Assembly (NCBI RefSeq): GCF_026745355.1
Contig: NC_079204.1
Coordinates: 49,732,285-49,796,284 of the forward strand
Direction of reading: 5' to 3'
Source of the DNA: Beta vulgaris subsp. vulgaris
Taxonomy: Eukaryota > Streptophyta > Magnoliopsida > Caryophyllales > Amaranthaceae
Length of the DNA stretch: 64,000 bases
Shown: one piece after another, positions 15,001-26,545 of the stretch
Position numbering within the stretch: position 1 is the first letter of the stretch
How the letters are laid out: each line of letters opens with the position of its first letter
Notes under the pieces: generated by a model
What the model was told of the DNA's origin: nothing
The model's input: the letters and a program-made list of their open reading frames with translations, nothing else
Databases searched by the model: none
Translations under genes and position numbers: made by a program

Positions 15001-18000
15001 TTTACACAAACACAATCAACTCTAAGTAGTCACACATATGGACCACTTGTGAGAGTCTTAAGAGTCTTACAATATACTATGCATCAACGGAGTCTTCTCT
15101 GATTTAAATTTAAAAGTTGTGGTATTAAAAATCAACAAGCACAGAAACACACCAATATGAGACCAAGTGTCAAACTCGGCCATGATAAAGAAATTTCCCA
15201 TCATTTTGGTCAAAAGTGAAGTGTCGAAAGACTAAGTTGTCTATACCCAAGTCGAAGTGTGGAGTATATTACACATGTACTTGGTAAAATGCAAAGTCTA
15301 AGTACTAAAAAAAGTTTTATAAGATTTTTTCAGAAAAAAAGAATCACAAGAACCTTAATGATGATGTAACTGCTTAATCAGATCTCGTTAAATATATAGG
15401 GGGTCTTCGTCGTCTCTTTCACCCTGCCCCTAACCCTCCCATAACACACCTAACAATGTGCACGGGTGCATCCTTCTTCCTTTATTAAATTTGAAAAGGT
15501 TAGTGGAACATTGACGCTAGTACCCAACTACACTAACACCTTCTCAAGAATCTCAACTATCATGACAACTTGATTGTTGATTTGCAACAAAGGAAAAGAT
15601 GGGTTGCTTAGTTGGAACACGAGCACATAGAAAATATGTTGACATGGGCAAAATCTCCTAAGAACCAAGGTATGAAATATACGCGGAAACCTTTATGGTA
15701 ACTCAGATCCAAACCCACAAGCCAATATATTCAATTAAGAGTTTTGGAGTCTACAAAAGGACACAAATTCTTGAATAAAACGGGTGAATAATAAATTTAT
15801 TGAGACAAGTGAAACATTTTGCACTGAGTAGGTCACTTGTAAAGATGTGACCCCTTTAAAGTAAAAAGTTCCCTGTCAGACGAGGGTAACTTTTTGGCTT
15901 AAATGGACAAAGGTTACAGACTTGTTTGCCTCAGGTCACAACCTCCTTTGGACATCCTTGAAAGCCACAAACATCAAGTCAACTCCCTATTCCACTAGAC
16001 CGAGAACTACAAATAAACTTTACCGCCATCAACTGCCACCTTCCCCACCCCCTCCTTGGAACAATATTTGGGGATTTCTTACCCCCTCCATAAAAGATCT
16101 TAACTCCAATAATCTCCCATTTGAATTATTTTTGAACTTAGGCCACCTGTAAACCCTTCCAAATCGTCTCTTCTCCACCAATCAACCCGAGAAAGAACGA
16201 AGAGTCTTCCGAAGCCACTATGCATGGCCGTCCATACCACAACTATCGAGATTTCGCACAACCCCACTCCTGAGTCCTAATAAAGGTGTTATTATTGTTT
16301 TCTTCAAAAGACGAAATAAATTTATATTAACTGGTGAGAGCCTTAGAAGGACTCTTTGAAGAAGAGAAGAGAAGAAAAGATGAAATGCAAGCGAGAGAAG
16401 GGAAGGGAATAGAAAGAGAAAAAAATTCGTAATACCTAACAGATATAAGATAGTCACAGAAATGCATCTTACCTGTGATAAAAGAGCACGAGATATCTGT
16501 TGCTCATAGAAAGATGGCATACTTTCCAGCCTTTTGTTATCCAAACGACCCAATAGTAGTGCCAAACAATTTAAGAAAAACTTCTTTGTCTCCACACAGC
16601 TGTCTCCATTTTCCACAAGATCCTTCACATTGTCCTCTGAGTAAAACTGCATCAGTTATGTCAGATGGGCTTCATATCACCACACTTATGGCAAAAGGAA
16701 CTAAAGTGGATTACCCAAGCATGACTATAAAAAGTAAAGAGATAGTAGCTATATGCACTTTGTTTTTATATTATACAACGTGCATCTGACTCAGGTTGGG
16801 TTATCAGTATAGTGTTGTAAACTTGTACTGATCACATGGTCAATATATATTACCAAATTGCAAGTGCAAACTATGCATGCATGTTATGAAAGAGGGTGCA
16901 ACATGTGCATGAGGAACCATATTTCTTTTTCGTTTTCAGTTGATGGGAGTAACGTTAATAGTCTCATCCAAGTAAAACTCAAAGATGAGAAACATAAAAC
17001 TAAACAAGATAGAAGAAAGACGTGAGAAAGACTGTAATAGGCATAAAGAATGCAATTGTACTAGGTAAAAATAGCATTTCATAGGAAAAGTAAGGCCTCT
17101 GTGTTCTACAGAAGACAAAAAGATGAATTCATATTACAAAAGAAGCTCTTCACAAACTTTCATGTTTCCCCCAAAGAAGATGAGACTTTTCATTGTCCTT
17201 CATAAAAATTTAAAGAAGATAAAAACTTCGTCATGAGAATTCAAGTTCTGAATAAAACTCTGTCAGCGACTCCTCAGCTTATATTTGCAACTCATTCAAC
17301 AAAAGTTACATAATTGTAGACCCATATGCCATAATTGTGTCTCCCCATTTAGAGCCCGATGATTGAATTATACCACCGCCCTAACTTGGTCTGCTAATCC
17401 AATTTAATTAAAATGTTTCCAAAGATATTAGTCAACAAAAACCATTTTAAAAGCCTCATGAAAATATTTTTTAAAAAGTAGCCACGAAATCTTTTTAAAA
17501 TGGCCCAATTTTTAATTATCCATAATAATTAATTGATTCTTAGCCCTTTCTTCAAGAAAATCATATTCACCCCTTTTACAAGATTTTCTGCAAAGCTCAG
17601 GTGATATGAAATATTTAACGTTTCCGAAAAATGAGCTGAAAACCCGGAATTTTAAGGCAGAGGCAAAAACAAGGGGACGCCAAAAGTTGTCATGCACTCC
17701 ACACACAATGACACAATGCTCATTTGAAGGCTAGGTGGTCTTAAAGGTAATTTACAAGCCTCCGAAAAAGCAATTGTTATGGGTTATGTGAAAAAGATGT
17801 ATTCTAGATGTTTTTGTGAAGGATAAAGGACACAAGTTAACTAAAAAGAAACAAAGGAAGTACTCCCTCTGTATTTTTTTATCTTTCTCACTTAGAATCT
17901 TGACACTATTCACGAGAGAATCTTTTAGATTTTTCTCAATATATAAGAAAAAATATAGTCATGTGGGGTCTTGTTTGATTCGTCTCAATGAGTACTTTAT

Positions 18001-21000
18001 TAATATTCAATTATTATAATTTTTACTAATATGTAATGAAAGATATTTAATGTAGAATAAGTGCATTGGCAAACGTGCAAAGTCAAAGTAGGAAAGATAA
18101 AAAAATACAGAGGGAGTAATATCTTATACTTCCTCCGTTTCTAAATAAGTGAAATATTTGCATAGTGTTTACTATTCACAGTTTAAACTTTAATTAGCTT
18201 TGGTGATTTACATTTTAGGAAAAACATAGTCATGTGGGATCTTGTTAGATTCGTCTGAATGTGAATTTTTTTAATATCAACTTTTTATAATTTTTACTTA
18301 TTGATAATTGAAGATATTAATGGTTAAAATAATGCATTGGCAAACGTGAAAACAAGAAGTGTTGCACTTATTTAGAAACGGAGGAAGTATTTGCTAGTCC
18401 CATCTCTTTCGAGGACTTCATGGACCAAAACAACTACATTGGCCTTGATCACACAGTCCATCAATAAGAAATAAAGGTTCGATAAAGGATCCATGAAAAC
18501 AGATAAAGCCTCCTACTTGCACACATTAATGACTGATGAGTATCAAATGCAGTTTAAATAGCTCAAAACGCACCCTAGTATAAGCTTTGATTTGTTAGAC
18601 CCCTCAAAAAAAAGTTTGATTTGTGAGACCCCTCAGAAAAAGCTTTGATTTGTGAGAAAATGAAGAAACGACTAACAAACCTGGATTCCAGATAAATACT
18701 GATCAACCAATTCATCGTGGCGTTGGTAAAACTCAGCATCTTCTAGAACAGTTAGCATACTGTAATGTTTCCAGCAGGAGGAGAGTAGCAATACTCCAGT
18801 TGTTTGGAACTGAGAACCTGGTTACAATTAACAATACCAAAAGTGGTATAAATAAAGCAACTACAAATATAAACTAAGAGTCTCCAAAGCAGATGTGGAG
18901 GCTGACCTGTTTCAACTTCAGTCCAATTACTCCTTATTTGTTGCAACCATTTAAGAACTTTCCCTAACCCTTTCGCATGTAAAGGCCAGCTCTTCTGGCT
19001 CCACTGTAAACGATAGGCATCATAGCATGAATAACTATACATAAGTATTCTGAACTTACTGATTCTTGATAAAAAGACATTGCAGCAAACTCATTATGAC
19101 AACCTGAATCCTGTGTTGCGCAAAATACGAGATAAGATATTTGACAAACTTATATTAATCAAGCCTTCCTACTACAACAAGGCAATTTTACCATATAAGA
19201 GCTGGAGAAGGGCTCTTGATTTCCCCTTCAAGGGAACAGAGTCTTCCTGAGATGAACCAGATGGTGGTGCAGCACTCAACCTATTGCTACTAGTGGGATT
19301 ATCATTTGGCAATTACATATCACATTTAAAAATCTAAATCAATATACAAATTGCATATAGGATGTGTGTCCAAGCATCTAAGCGTTTAATAGCATATAGG
19401 AGTTTTCATGCAACCTAGGCCCTAGCCAAGAACACAATAAGTTTCTATATATCTGAGGGTGGGAATTCAAACAAGGGTGTCTTTGATCTTGGAATTTTGG
19501 CTAACTCCTTAAATTTGGTGCCGATGTACGGGTTGCTCTTTGAGGAGCAGCAATAGTAGTGTTAGTAGGCATTCTCCCAGAGTCCCAGTCTCCACAACAG
19601 CTTCAAAACCACGACACAATTGGAGGGACGAATGATACAAGATGATCCAGAGGATAGGAGGAGCAAGCATTAAGCATAAACAGCCTAGCCTTGGCACCGC
19701 AAGTCTATGACATATAATCTGTCACTTCATGAATTCATATCATGGTTGGCAACTTCAAGTTTGAATAATCACCCTTTAATTTTACATTATTACATTCAGA
19801 ATTAAACTTGAAGACAAGTTACTTGATTCCAAAGGTAATCCTTCAATTTGTCAACTACAAACACTAAAGTCACAGAATTGTATCCAATATAGGGGATTTA
19901 TGCAGATGCCACTTTTAGTCAAAAAATTTCATCTATGTTTTCCACTTTTGAAACTACAATATGAACTACATGCAGCAACAGATGGCACAACAAGTTGATA
20001 GCAGCGTAACAATTCTTCAAGCTGAAACAAATTTTCTCAGAAGAATATAAGAAAGCCTTTAAAAAGGTGAGAATAGGAGTTTGAAACATACAAACTGAAG
20101 TTTCTGAATAAGAACAATGAGTTGATCCAAGTTCTGCCAGAGCAACACTCTTCCATCAATGATGTTGCAGACTCCTGAAGACACATTCTTTTGCTCCACC
20201 AGCTTCTCTTCAAGTAAGCCGATTGGCTTATTTGATGAATTAGACCTATGTACGCCTTTTTCATTTAAATAGCCAGAATCCAATTTTTTCTGGGTCAATA
20301 CTTCAGTGAGAACTAATATACAATCTGCAGCAGCTGCTGAAAGCCGAGTTGGCAATTCAAACCCATCCTGCAACACACTAAAGGTTGTTTACTTTAGCAT
20401 ATAATAAATGAATACAAAGTCACACTAGTGTTCTACTGGAAAACTAATAACAATATAGGTCATACAGTCAAATAAAAATTCAGTGAGAGAGAGGGATTAA
20501 GTGCCATTTGCGCCTATAAAAATGCTCATAAAATGGGGTGGATGCAAATAGAAAATTGCCATTCTTTCAGAAAAGAGGATCAGAAAGCTGGAACAATCTG
20601 CGGCTCTGCGCCTAACAGATGCAGATTTTTTATTCATTAAGTGATAGCTGAAATGTAAATCATTTATGTCACCAGAAGTGATCCTTGGAGTACAAAGGCA
20701 AACGACATACCTACCGTTTTTTACGATTACTGATAGATGCCCAATACTTGACGAGAGGATCTTCAATAAAGCTTGATAGTTGTCCCTTAAACCTGGAATG
20801 GAGTAAAAAAAATTGATAAAGTGAGACATTTAAAAATCACTACTTCTGCTACATCAGTATTCTATATCAGGCAGTCAATTAGCCAATAACAGGCAGAACC
20901 ATGATCAAGCCATATATCTGACAAACCACAACAACAATGTCAGAATCCCAATAGGATGTGGTCAGCTGCCTGATTCAACATTCTATATCTGGTGGTCATC

Positions 21001-22925
21001 CACATATATCCTTTGCATCCACTCTCTTCCATCAAGCACTATATGATCCTGTACACCAAATCTTCATAAAGAAATCTCACAGGCACCAGAATCACATAAA
21101 TTTCTCAGCATCACAATTATTACATGAAGGTGATTGTTTGAGAACCCCTCACAATTTATGAGCCCACAAAACAATTGGACCAAATTCTTCAAATTGGTCC
21201 CCCCTACAATGATCCAAAGCTAAAAGAAGACTCCGCTACAAACGAAGTATTAAAAAGATTCAGTCACACCTAAATAAGGCTCTTTTCTTGGCAAAGGCCC
21301 ATTGCTCACTCCCAAAAGCAGGTCGGGTCATATCCATATGACCTATCAGCTCCTTCTGTTAAGGTGGCTTCCACTCGAGCTCAACTCATAGAAGAGAGAA
21401 CCCCTTTAGTAACCTCATTCTTTGCTCTCATCTATCAGGTGTACGCCTTAAATGTATAGGTCCCAGCTACATGTAGCCCATACCATAAGTCCATAATATA
21501 TTCTACACAAATAAGAGTGTAAGACTGAGCTAAACATTAAATGGACTTCTCCAAGACAATCCCAAAGGAACTTTCTTTATCATTTTTAACTTTTTGGAGT
21601 CTTAGGCTGTATTATTTCACCTTAAAGATAAGAGTTTTAGAAGAAATAAATCACAATAAGTTCTAATGAGTTAGGTTAAGCTCAAAACAAGGACTACCCA
21701 AGTTCAATTTACTATACATTGTGAGTATCAAATATAACATTATATAAAACTTCCCAGGGTATTCATCAAAGGAATATTTCCAATCAAAATTGTTTGTTCT
21801 TGCATCTCCCTACTGAATATCCAAATTGATTCCATAGTAAAATAACACTTACCAATTTTTGAAAAGCTAGTCATCTTCGTCTCATACTTCACAAGAGAGC
21901 GTACAAGTCTGCACCAGCCAAGTGCAATATATTTATCTTCCCTTCTCAATATGACATTGACAAGATCTTTTGCAAGCGGCAGAAACAGAGCTTCATCTTG
22001 AAAGAGCCAGTTCAAGAGTATCATTGCTTGATTGGGATGCTTAGAGTCCCCACATCTCAACAGCTGCGAGAATAGGGTAAAGATAAATCAAATTGGGATT
22101 TCAAATGGATACCACATCTATACAAGCTAAAAGCTTGTGTAACAAGCCCATTACTAGAACAAACATGAAGCGCATGCCTCAACAAGGACAAGCAAATCAG
22201 ACGCATACGAGTTCATGCATAGTCACAGAGAGACACAGACTCAACGTATTCCAATTTCCCATACGACATTAAAGCTCTTAACCTCCATAATATTTCGTGT
22301 TCTTTTCCGAAACGTCCCCTCAGCATTAGGAATAAGGTTGTCTGCATCCTAAACTTTCCAACCCCGACTCTTAGCAACACGCTTACTAGTTACTAGGCAA
22401 CCGTCATTATGATTATGAACTCGAATGAATTGAAACAAACATGCTAGAAACTCTTTTCATCAACAACAATGCCAATCATAATGCTAATATTACTTTCCTC
22501 AATCACACTAGCAAGAATCACATTCCTCAATCAAAATGAATAAGCAAAATAAATAGTAAACATTCAATTCTTATGTCGTTACATTTTCAATCATAGGAAT
22601 GAGAACTTCGTCCAACGGCTGTTCTTCATCAGTAGCATTTCTGACATACTTGTTCAAAAAGCGCAGGGAATCCTGCACTGTAACTGCACCAAACAAAAAT
22701 AGAGTTTAATAATTCTACCTGAATTTTTGCTAGAGAAAAAAATTATGACAAATTCTCTGCTAAATTACTACCAGAATGACTTGATTTTGAAGCTTCGCCA
22801 AGTCTAGCAATGGCGTCTTCAAGTTTTTTCTGTCGAGAGCTAAGTAAAGTATTCATTACTCCACCAACCATAGATGAATTTACTGAAGTGGATTTCGATT
22901 GCCATAGTGCAGGTTCGTCTTCCAT
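1..22925 (-). CDS. Large ARM/HEAT-repeat protein gene, 24 exons visible, C-terminus beyond the window edge
   Basis: Coding exons in transcript order: 22772-22925, 22583-22683, 21853-22063, 20725-20792, 20092-20367, 18907-19003, 18681-18817, 16473-16646, 11343-11536, 10742-10882, 10565-10653, 6654-6801, 6382-6434, 5725-5783, 4569-4732, 3392-3582, 2056-2113, 1881-1953, 1546-1647, 1132-1228, 982-1062, 604-863, 353-493 and <1-23. All use GT-AG sites and phases agree across every junction, giving about 1,030 open codons. The ATG (MEDEPALWQS) follows an in-frame upstream stop. Helical leucine-rich segments (LFDRLCPLLIIKMLPLRVFD, EDVRKLAAELCGRIHPQ, LLPLLGLLDERDGAARA) resemble a conserved plant ARM/HEAT superfamily protein of about 1,100 residues, known to me from memory only; biochemical role unknown. 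Weakest junctions are the donors at 20725 and 982 and the acceptor at 2113. Introns are swollen by transposons, but no exon is broken. Confidence 0.85.
1273..1297. repeat. Poly(C) tract in an intron
   Basis: A C homopolymer broken only by single T residues lies in an intron of the ARM/HEAT gene. Its length is probably unreliable in the assembly. Confidence 0.7.
3904..3928. repeat. (GA)n microsatellite
   Basis: Perfect GA dinucleotide run in the intron between the exons at 4569-4732 and 3392-3582. Confidence 0.85.
5588..5668. repeat. CTGAACTGAA-rich repeat, MITE remnant
   Basis: Irregular repeats of (A/T)CTGAACTGAA in an intron. The same motif fills the interior of the Tourist-like MITE at 60203-60322 and, as CTGATCTGAA, the one at 40425-40770. 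No terminal inverted repeats survive here, so it is probably a decayed copy. Confidence 0.4.
7818..7958. repeat. Degenerate tandem repeat of GATAAAACTTATGATGATAA units
   Basis: Several copies of an AT-rich unit of about 20-40 bp built on GATAAAACTTAT and GATGATAAAG follow one another, and the array resumes after 8314. It was split by the fold-back element at 7959-8314. It lies within the 3.8-kb intron between exons 6654-6801 and 10565-10653. Confidence 0.6.
7959..8314. mobile_element. Fold-back (Mutator-like) MITE with a 9-bp flanking duplication
   Basis: Both arms, well over 100 bp each, are inverted copies: the left begins GGAAACTTTGTCAAAAAAAA and the right ends as the complement of GGGAAATTTGCCGAAAAAAC. 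The element is flanked on both sides by TAAAACTTA (7950-7958 and 8315-8323), as expected of a Mutator-type insertion. That 9-mer is also part of the surrounding tandem array, so the duplication is suggestive rather than proven. No transposase is encoded. Confidence 0.65.
8870..9135. repeat. Duplicated interior fragments of Stowaway-type MITEs
   Basis: Two successive diverged copies share the interior of the intact Stowaway copies elsewhere in the window (TA-rich stretch, then TTAAAATTTTGCRTTGACAA and a CATGAAA block). The CTCCCTCCG termini are missing, so these are decayed fragments. Confidence 0.45.
10975..11317. mobile_element. Stowaway MITE in an intron of the ARM/HEAT gene
   Basis: Terminal inverted repeats begin CTCCCTCCGTCCCAAAATAT and end with the complement, flanked by TA on both sides. 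Length 343 bp, AT-rich, no coding capacity. The termini are the classic Stowaway (Tc1/mariner-derived) ends. It sits between the exons at 10742-10882 and 11343-11536. Confidence 0.85.
12220..12828. repeat. 37-bp perfect inverted repeat pair
   Basis: Positions 12220-12256 (GGTGATAAACACACTTGAAC...) and 12792-12828 are perfect inverted copies about 535 bp apart. A partial third copy (GTGTGTTTATCACC) lies at about 12771-12784. The pair brackets the degenerate coding-like segment. Confidence 0.8.
12287..12770 (-). pseudogene. Degenerate coding-like segment inside the TIR element
   Basis: Two overlapping minus-strand reading frames contain ordinary-looking protein sequence: a lysine-rich stretch (GKKKKQKGSKLVNKKLSKRK) and an acidic stretch (KDNEECYDDEGPEIPL). 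Continuity needs at least one frameshift and bypass of a stop. I do not recognise the family. It could be a captured host-gene fragment or a decayed transposon protein. Confidence 0.3.
14668..14686. repeat. Poly(G) tract
   Basis: Homopolymer run of G between the nested elements and the SINE/LINE-type fragment. It is a likely site of assembly or polymerase slippage. Confidence 0.7.
14688..14815 (-). mobile_element. SINE/RTE-type retroposon fragment, minus orientation
   Basis: The sequence CAATAACAACGACAATGTCT then CCCAATAGGCAGGGCCAACTG, followed by a CCTCCATTCTCTTCAGTCAT block, is the reverse of a widespread plant retroposon 3' end (GTTGTTG tail preceded by CCCATTGGG-type sequence). A second copy with the same block order is at 20928-21140. 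No coding sequence. Confidence 0.4.
17863..18116. mobile_element. Stowaway MITE
   Basis: Inverted ends CTCCCTCTGTATTTTTTTAT and complement, flanked by TA on both sides; 254 bp. The interior (ATTTTTCTCAATATATAAGA, GTGGGGTCTTGTTTGATTCG) recurs almost unchanged inside the MITE at 40425-40770. Confidence 0.85.
18129..18387. mobile_element. Stowaway MITE, 10 bp from the previous copy
   Basis: Inverted ends CTTCCTCCGTTTCTAAATAA and complement with flanking TA; 259 bp. Its interior is related to the copies at 17863 and 31786 but with a different terminal subfamily. Both lie in the intron between the exons at 18681-18817 and 16473-16646. Confidence 0.85.
20928..21140 (-). mobile_element. SINE/RTE-type retroposon fragment, minus orientation
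   Basis: Begins CACAACAACAATGTCAGAAT, then CCCAATAGGATGTGGTCAGC and CCACTCTCTTCCATCAAGCA. The same order of blocks is seen at 14688-14815. It is intronic, no target duplication was found, and the far boundary is uncertain. Confidence 0.4.
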
Positions 22926-23060
22926 CGATAATTTTGCAGCAGATATTAAAGTTTAGAACATGAAACCCTAATTTTCACCTGGTTGCACTTGAGAGTTGAA
23001 ATTAACAGAGTTGCAGAGTAGAGGGACAATTTCAGAGATGATGAGCAAGGCTCCGCATGG
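22926..23060 (-). promoter_or_regulatory. 5' leader and proximal upstream region of the ARM/HEAT gene
   Basis: The minus-strand sequence just upstream of the ATG at 22925 has an in-frame TAA about eight codons before the start, so the coding sequence cannot extend further on this exon. The stretch is AT-rich with no clear TATA box that I could assign. A MITE-like inverted repeat begins about 40 bp further upstream. Confidence 0.4.
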
Positions 23061-23099
23061 ACCGGAAAATTATAGAAAATTTTCTCCAAGTTATGGTTT

Positions 23100-23395
23100 A
23101 ACTAAAAAAAATTAACATGAATAATCTCAACTTTCATCAATATTCTCATCATTATCCCAACTTTAAATTATTTTAGAATTATTTTAACTTAGAATATTTT
23201 CTCAAACTAATCCGAATTATTAATTTTTAACATATTATAAACCTAAAATAAATTAATACAAGCAAGGAAAAAGATAAATTGGTCTACTTTGAGAAGATCC
23301 CCTTAAAAGTTAGGATTATTTTGAAATAATCCAAAGTTGAGAGTATTTTGAGAAGACGGGTGAGGTTGGGATTATTTATGTGAATTTTTCTATAA
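23100..23395. mobile_element. MITE-like inverted repeat upstream of the ARM/HEAT gene
   Basis: The left end (AAAAAAATTAACATGAATAA then TCTCAACTTT) is matched in inverse by the right end (GTTGGGATTATTTATGTGAA then TTTTTCTATAAAAAAA). About 295 bp, AT-rich, no coding capacity. No family-diagnostic terminus was recognised and no clear target duplication was found. It lies immediately upstream of the gene start. Confidence 0.45.
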
Positions 23396-23399
23396 AAAA

Positions 23400-24271
23400 A
23401 ATCTTCCTTCTCTCTCATCTCTTTTCTCCTCTACATCATTCTTACAAAGCATTTCCAATTTTATTGTTAATCATAAATTCCAAAAATAATGGTTTATCAC
23501 TATCTCTCATTTTCTTTCTTTTTCTGTCCCACCACATTTTCTCTCTCTTCAAATAATTCTATAGAGTTTTATTATCGAAGAACCACAGGTTGTTCCCCCT
23601 CACTCAAGTTTGCATCCATAACAACGACTTAGTGGTAGGAACCTAGTCCTGCTTGAGTTCCTTCGTTGGACTGAATCACTCTTAACGTTCCATATCGTTT
23701 AACAATTTAGGTATTCCTCTCAATACGTTCTTTCATGGTGCATAGACGTTCAGTTCCCCCTGACTAGTGACACTCTTTTGACTTTACTCGAAACCTTCTC
23801 TTTCTCTCTTTCTTTTTCTCACTTGATTACAAGGTTGGGTAGTGGTGGAATTAGGATTTAAAGTTAGAGGTTAGGGTTTAGTTAGGTTAATTAAGACTAA
23901 TTAGGGTTAAGACTAATAGAGGTCATTAAGGCCATGTTGATGTATTGCCAAGAAACTAAGAGGTACCCTGTGTATTTTTGAAAAGTGTGAAGGTACCCGG
24001 GATAAAACGAAAATTTAGGGTACTTGGTGAAAAAATGTAATCGTTACTTATGTTTATATCATTTTTCAAAATATCATTTTCACTTACTTTTATTTATATA
24101 CTTTATTAATATTACACTACCTACTGTCATTTATAATACACATAATGTCATTACTTATCACTTCCATGTCATTAATTATCACTTCCATGTCATTATATAT
24201 ATTCACTAAAGATATTTGATTTTTATATTAGTTTTCAAGAAACTATATTATCTTTCACCAAAACCCCAAAC
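23400..24271. other. Intergenic stretch without a supported gene
   Basis: AT-rich sequence with pyrimidine-rich runs and a short 24-bp direct repeat near 24140-24195 (ATTATCACTTCCATGTCATT). No open frame with coding character and no recognised transposon ends. Confidence 0.5.
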
Positions 24272-24273
24272 AA

Positions 24274-25222
24274 TACTCCCTCCCTCCCTCTTTAAATGTT
24301 GCTATATCATCTTTTCTCTCTCTCCTACTTCCATTTCTTCTGCAACTCCTTTTCTCTCTCTTCTCACCTTACAAAAATTCAGATCTTGTTGATTCTAGTT
24401 CAAATTCCATAAAGAAAAACACCAAAACAATAATCTAGACTTTCTTGTATTCTTTTGAGACCAAATTCTTTTATTTTTATGTCGTTTGAGGAATTAAGGG
24501 TTTTTCACTATTTCATCTTCATCAATCCTCCCACCGTAGCAAGCAAAAAGAGGTTAGTTCACAAGTTGGGTTTTAGAGGTTCTTCACATTTGGGTTTTTT
24601 TTTTTGTTCTCTCACTCCCAGCGAACCCATTTGAATCCTTGAAGAGTTGATCTGGCTGAAAATTCAAGTTCATGAAGATTTAGATAAAGATTTGAGTCTT
24701 GTTGGGTGATTGAAGATCTGGATTTGCAAGGCCTCAAAAATGGTGAATTCACTCCTTAACTCCAAAATCTCGATTTTAATTTTTTTTTGTATGTTAGAAA
24801 CAAAAACCCTCGTTTTCTCTATTTTTGTTTTTCTCATGTTGAGTTTGGTTTTATACTTTCGGAATATTTTTCGTCTTTTTTGAATGATTTTCATATTTTT
24901 CGTGTTTTTTGACTGATTTTCAGATTTTGGTTAGTGGACTAGTGTTATTTTTCGCATTTTTTGCTCTAATTTGTAGTGTAACTAATTTCCAGCAATTATG
25001 TGTTCATTTTGCAGATTTTGATGAAGACGATGTTGCTGGAAATTTTTTGGTTAGATTGTTCTACATTTACATGTCTGATTAAGATGTTGAGCTTATAACT
25101 TTAATCAAGGAGTTTAAACCCACTTGATTTTTGCTTTATTGTTGTTCTGTACAGTGGGCCCAAACTCTTTCCTTGATTTGTGTGAAAAAACAAATGTAGA
25201 AACATTATTAAGACAGAGTGAG
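24274..25222. mobile_element. Possible long Stowaway-like element
   Basis: The left end CTCCCTCCCTCCCTCTTTAA and the right end, read on the other strand as CTCACTCTGTCTTAATAATG, look like diverged Stowaway termini about 950 bp apart. The interior resembles an untranslated plant transcript (CT-rich leader-like sequence) with no convincing open frame. Alternative: an unrelated leader or non-coding exon that happens to be flanked by similar ends. Confidence 0.35.
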
Positions 25223-25675
25223 TAATGTTTTTCCACTCAAAAGAAAAAATCGACAAGAAAACGCAACAAAAAAGCTAAAATATTTCTCTCTTCTCCAAAC
25301 AATTGTTTTTCCACTATTACCCCCTAGTTTCTGTCTTCGGAGATTTGATTTAAGTATTAAAAATGATAAAAGCTGAAATTGAAGAAAACAAATGGACAAT
25401 AAAAAACTCTCAATAGAAGAACAAAATGAATGCGCAAGAAATCGCAGCATCGCAAATCCCTCATTGTCGCCATCTCTGGCGTACTTTCCGAGGAAACTCT
25501 TGTCTCTCTCCAACATCACCGCCACTTTCCCTTCTCTCTCCTATTTCTTTTTCTCCACACATGGTTTTGCCATTATCGATCTCATTTGAGGCTGAGAGGA
25601 TAGAGAAAAAGAGAGGAGAGAAAATGCTCAATAAGAACTTGATTTCGATAATTGTTTCCACTTATTGTTGATTAA
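25223..25675. other. Intergenic stretch without a supported gene
   Basis: Overlapping open frames on both strands around 25400-25670 have serine/leucine-rich low-complexity products and no recognisable domain. They contradict each other and are not annotated as genes. Confidence 0.5.
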
Positions 25676-25678
25676 TTT

Positions 25679-26080
25679 TTGCAACAAGAATCAAACCTCC
25701 ATCGTAACTGCTCCAGCAGAGTGGCCCGACCCACTATAGCATCAAGGATCGTCTGTGCCATCTCCTTGGCCCAGACTTCAGCTGCAGCACCTTCCCCTTA
25801 CCCCCAACAGCCCATCCCTTCCCTCAATATTCATCCCCTTATTTCTGGAGTTCAAGTCCAGTCTCAGCATTCACCCTCATCGCGCTCCGTCTGTGGGGAT
25901 GTAACAGAATACAATATTTTTTAGGATATATTTTGAGCTTCAATTTCTAATCTGGATAGGTTTCCTAATATGTATAGGATTATGCTTATGTTGTAAAATA
26001 TAAATATTGATCAATTGTAGTCACTCCAATTACGGAGTTACATCCAAATCTAGCATCCACCTATAAGTGTTTACCTTAAA
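25679..26080 (+). other. Possible retrotransposon remnant: proline-rich gag-like tail and LTR-like sequence
   Basis: A short open frame rich in proline, serine and glutamine (SLAQTSAAAPSPYPQQPIPS) is followed directly by TGTAACAGAATACAATATTT and an LTR-promoter-like stretch with AAAATATAAATATTG. No second LTR, primer site or polymerase was found. Confidence 0.25.
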
Positions 26081-26545
26081 CTAGTTAAGTATTACCAACT
26101 ACATTACTCTAAATGCCAAATTTAAATAAATGTTCACTTGGTATCTTAATTGTTCTATTTCAATTTAGATCAAATGAATAACGTGTCTTCTCATATAATC
26201 ATCACCTATATATGTTTATTGTTTTTCAATATTCATTTTCATTTGCAGCTAAACCAAATGCAATTGAATTTCATTGTATTAGCATTTAATATTTTCTTTT
26301 TTTTAGGGGATTTAATTATTTCCTTATAGTTTCAAGGCTAATGAATAATGTATCTTCTCTACATCTATTGTGTCTCCCAAACTAATGGAAAAACATAGCA
26401 GTGTTAAAATGATAGTACTACACATTACAGGTTAGAATTTTTCACTTATACATCACTAAATGAATACTGTTAAAAATTGATAAACTTTGACTCAAAAAAG
26501 TGCACTGCAGCATGTAAGATTAGCGAAAAGGAGAAGATTAGAGCA

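Noticed and set aside
19206..19275. Coding-looking minus-strand segment (SAAPPSGSSQEDSVPLKGKS) between two ARM/HEAT exons
   Set aside because: Its only acceptor gives the wrong phase, while the exons on both sides join perfectly without it. It may be a relic or an alternative exon.
25392..25671. Open frames on both strands near 25.4-25.7 kb
   Set aside because: They overlap each other, are serine- and leucine-rich, and show no domain or splice context.
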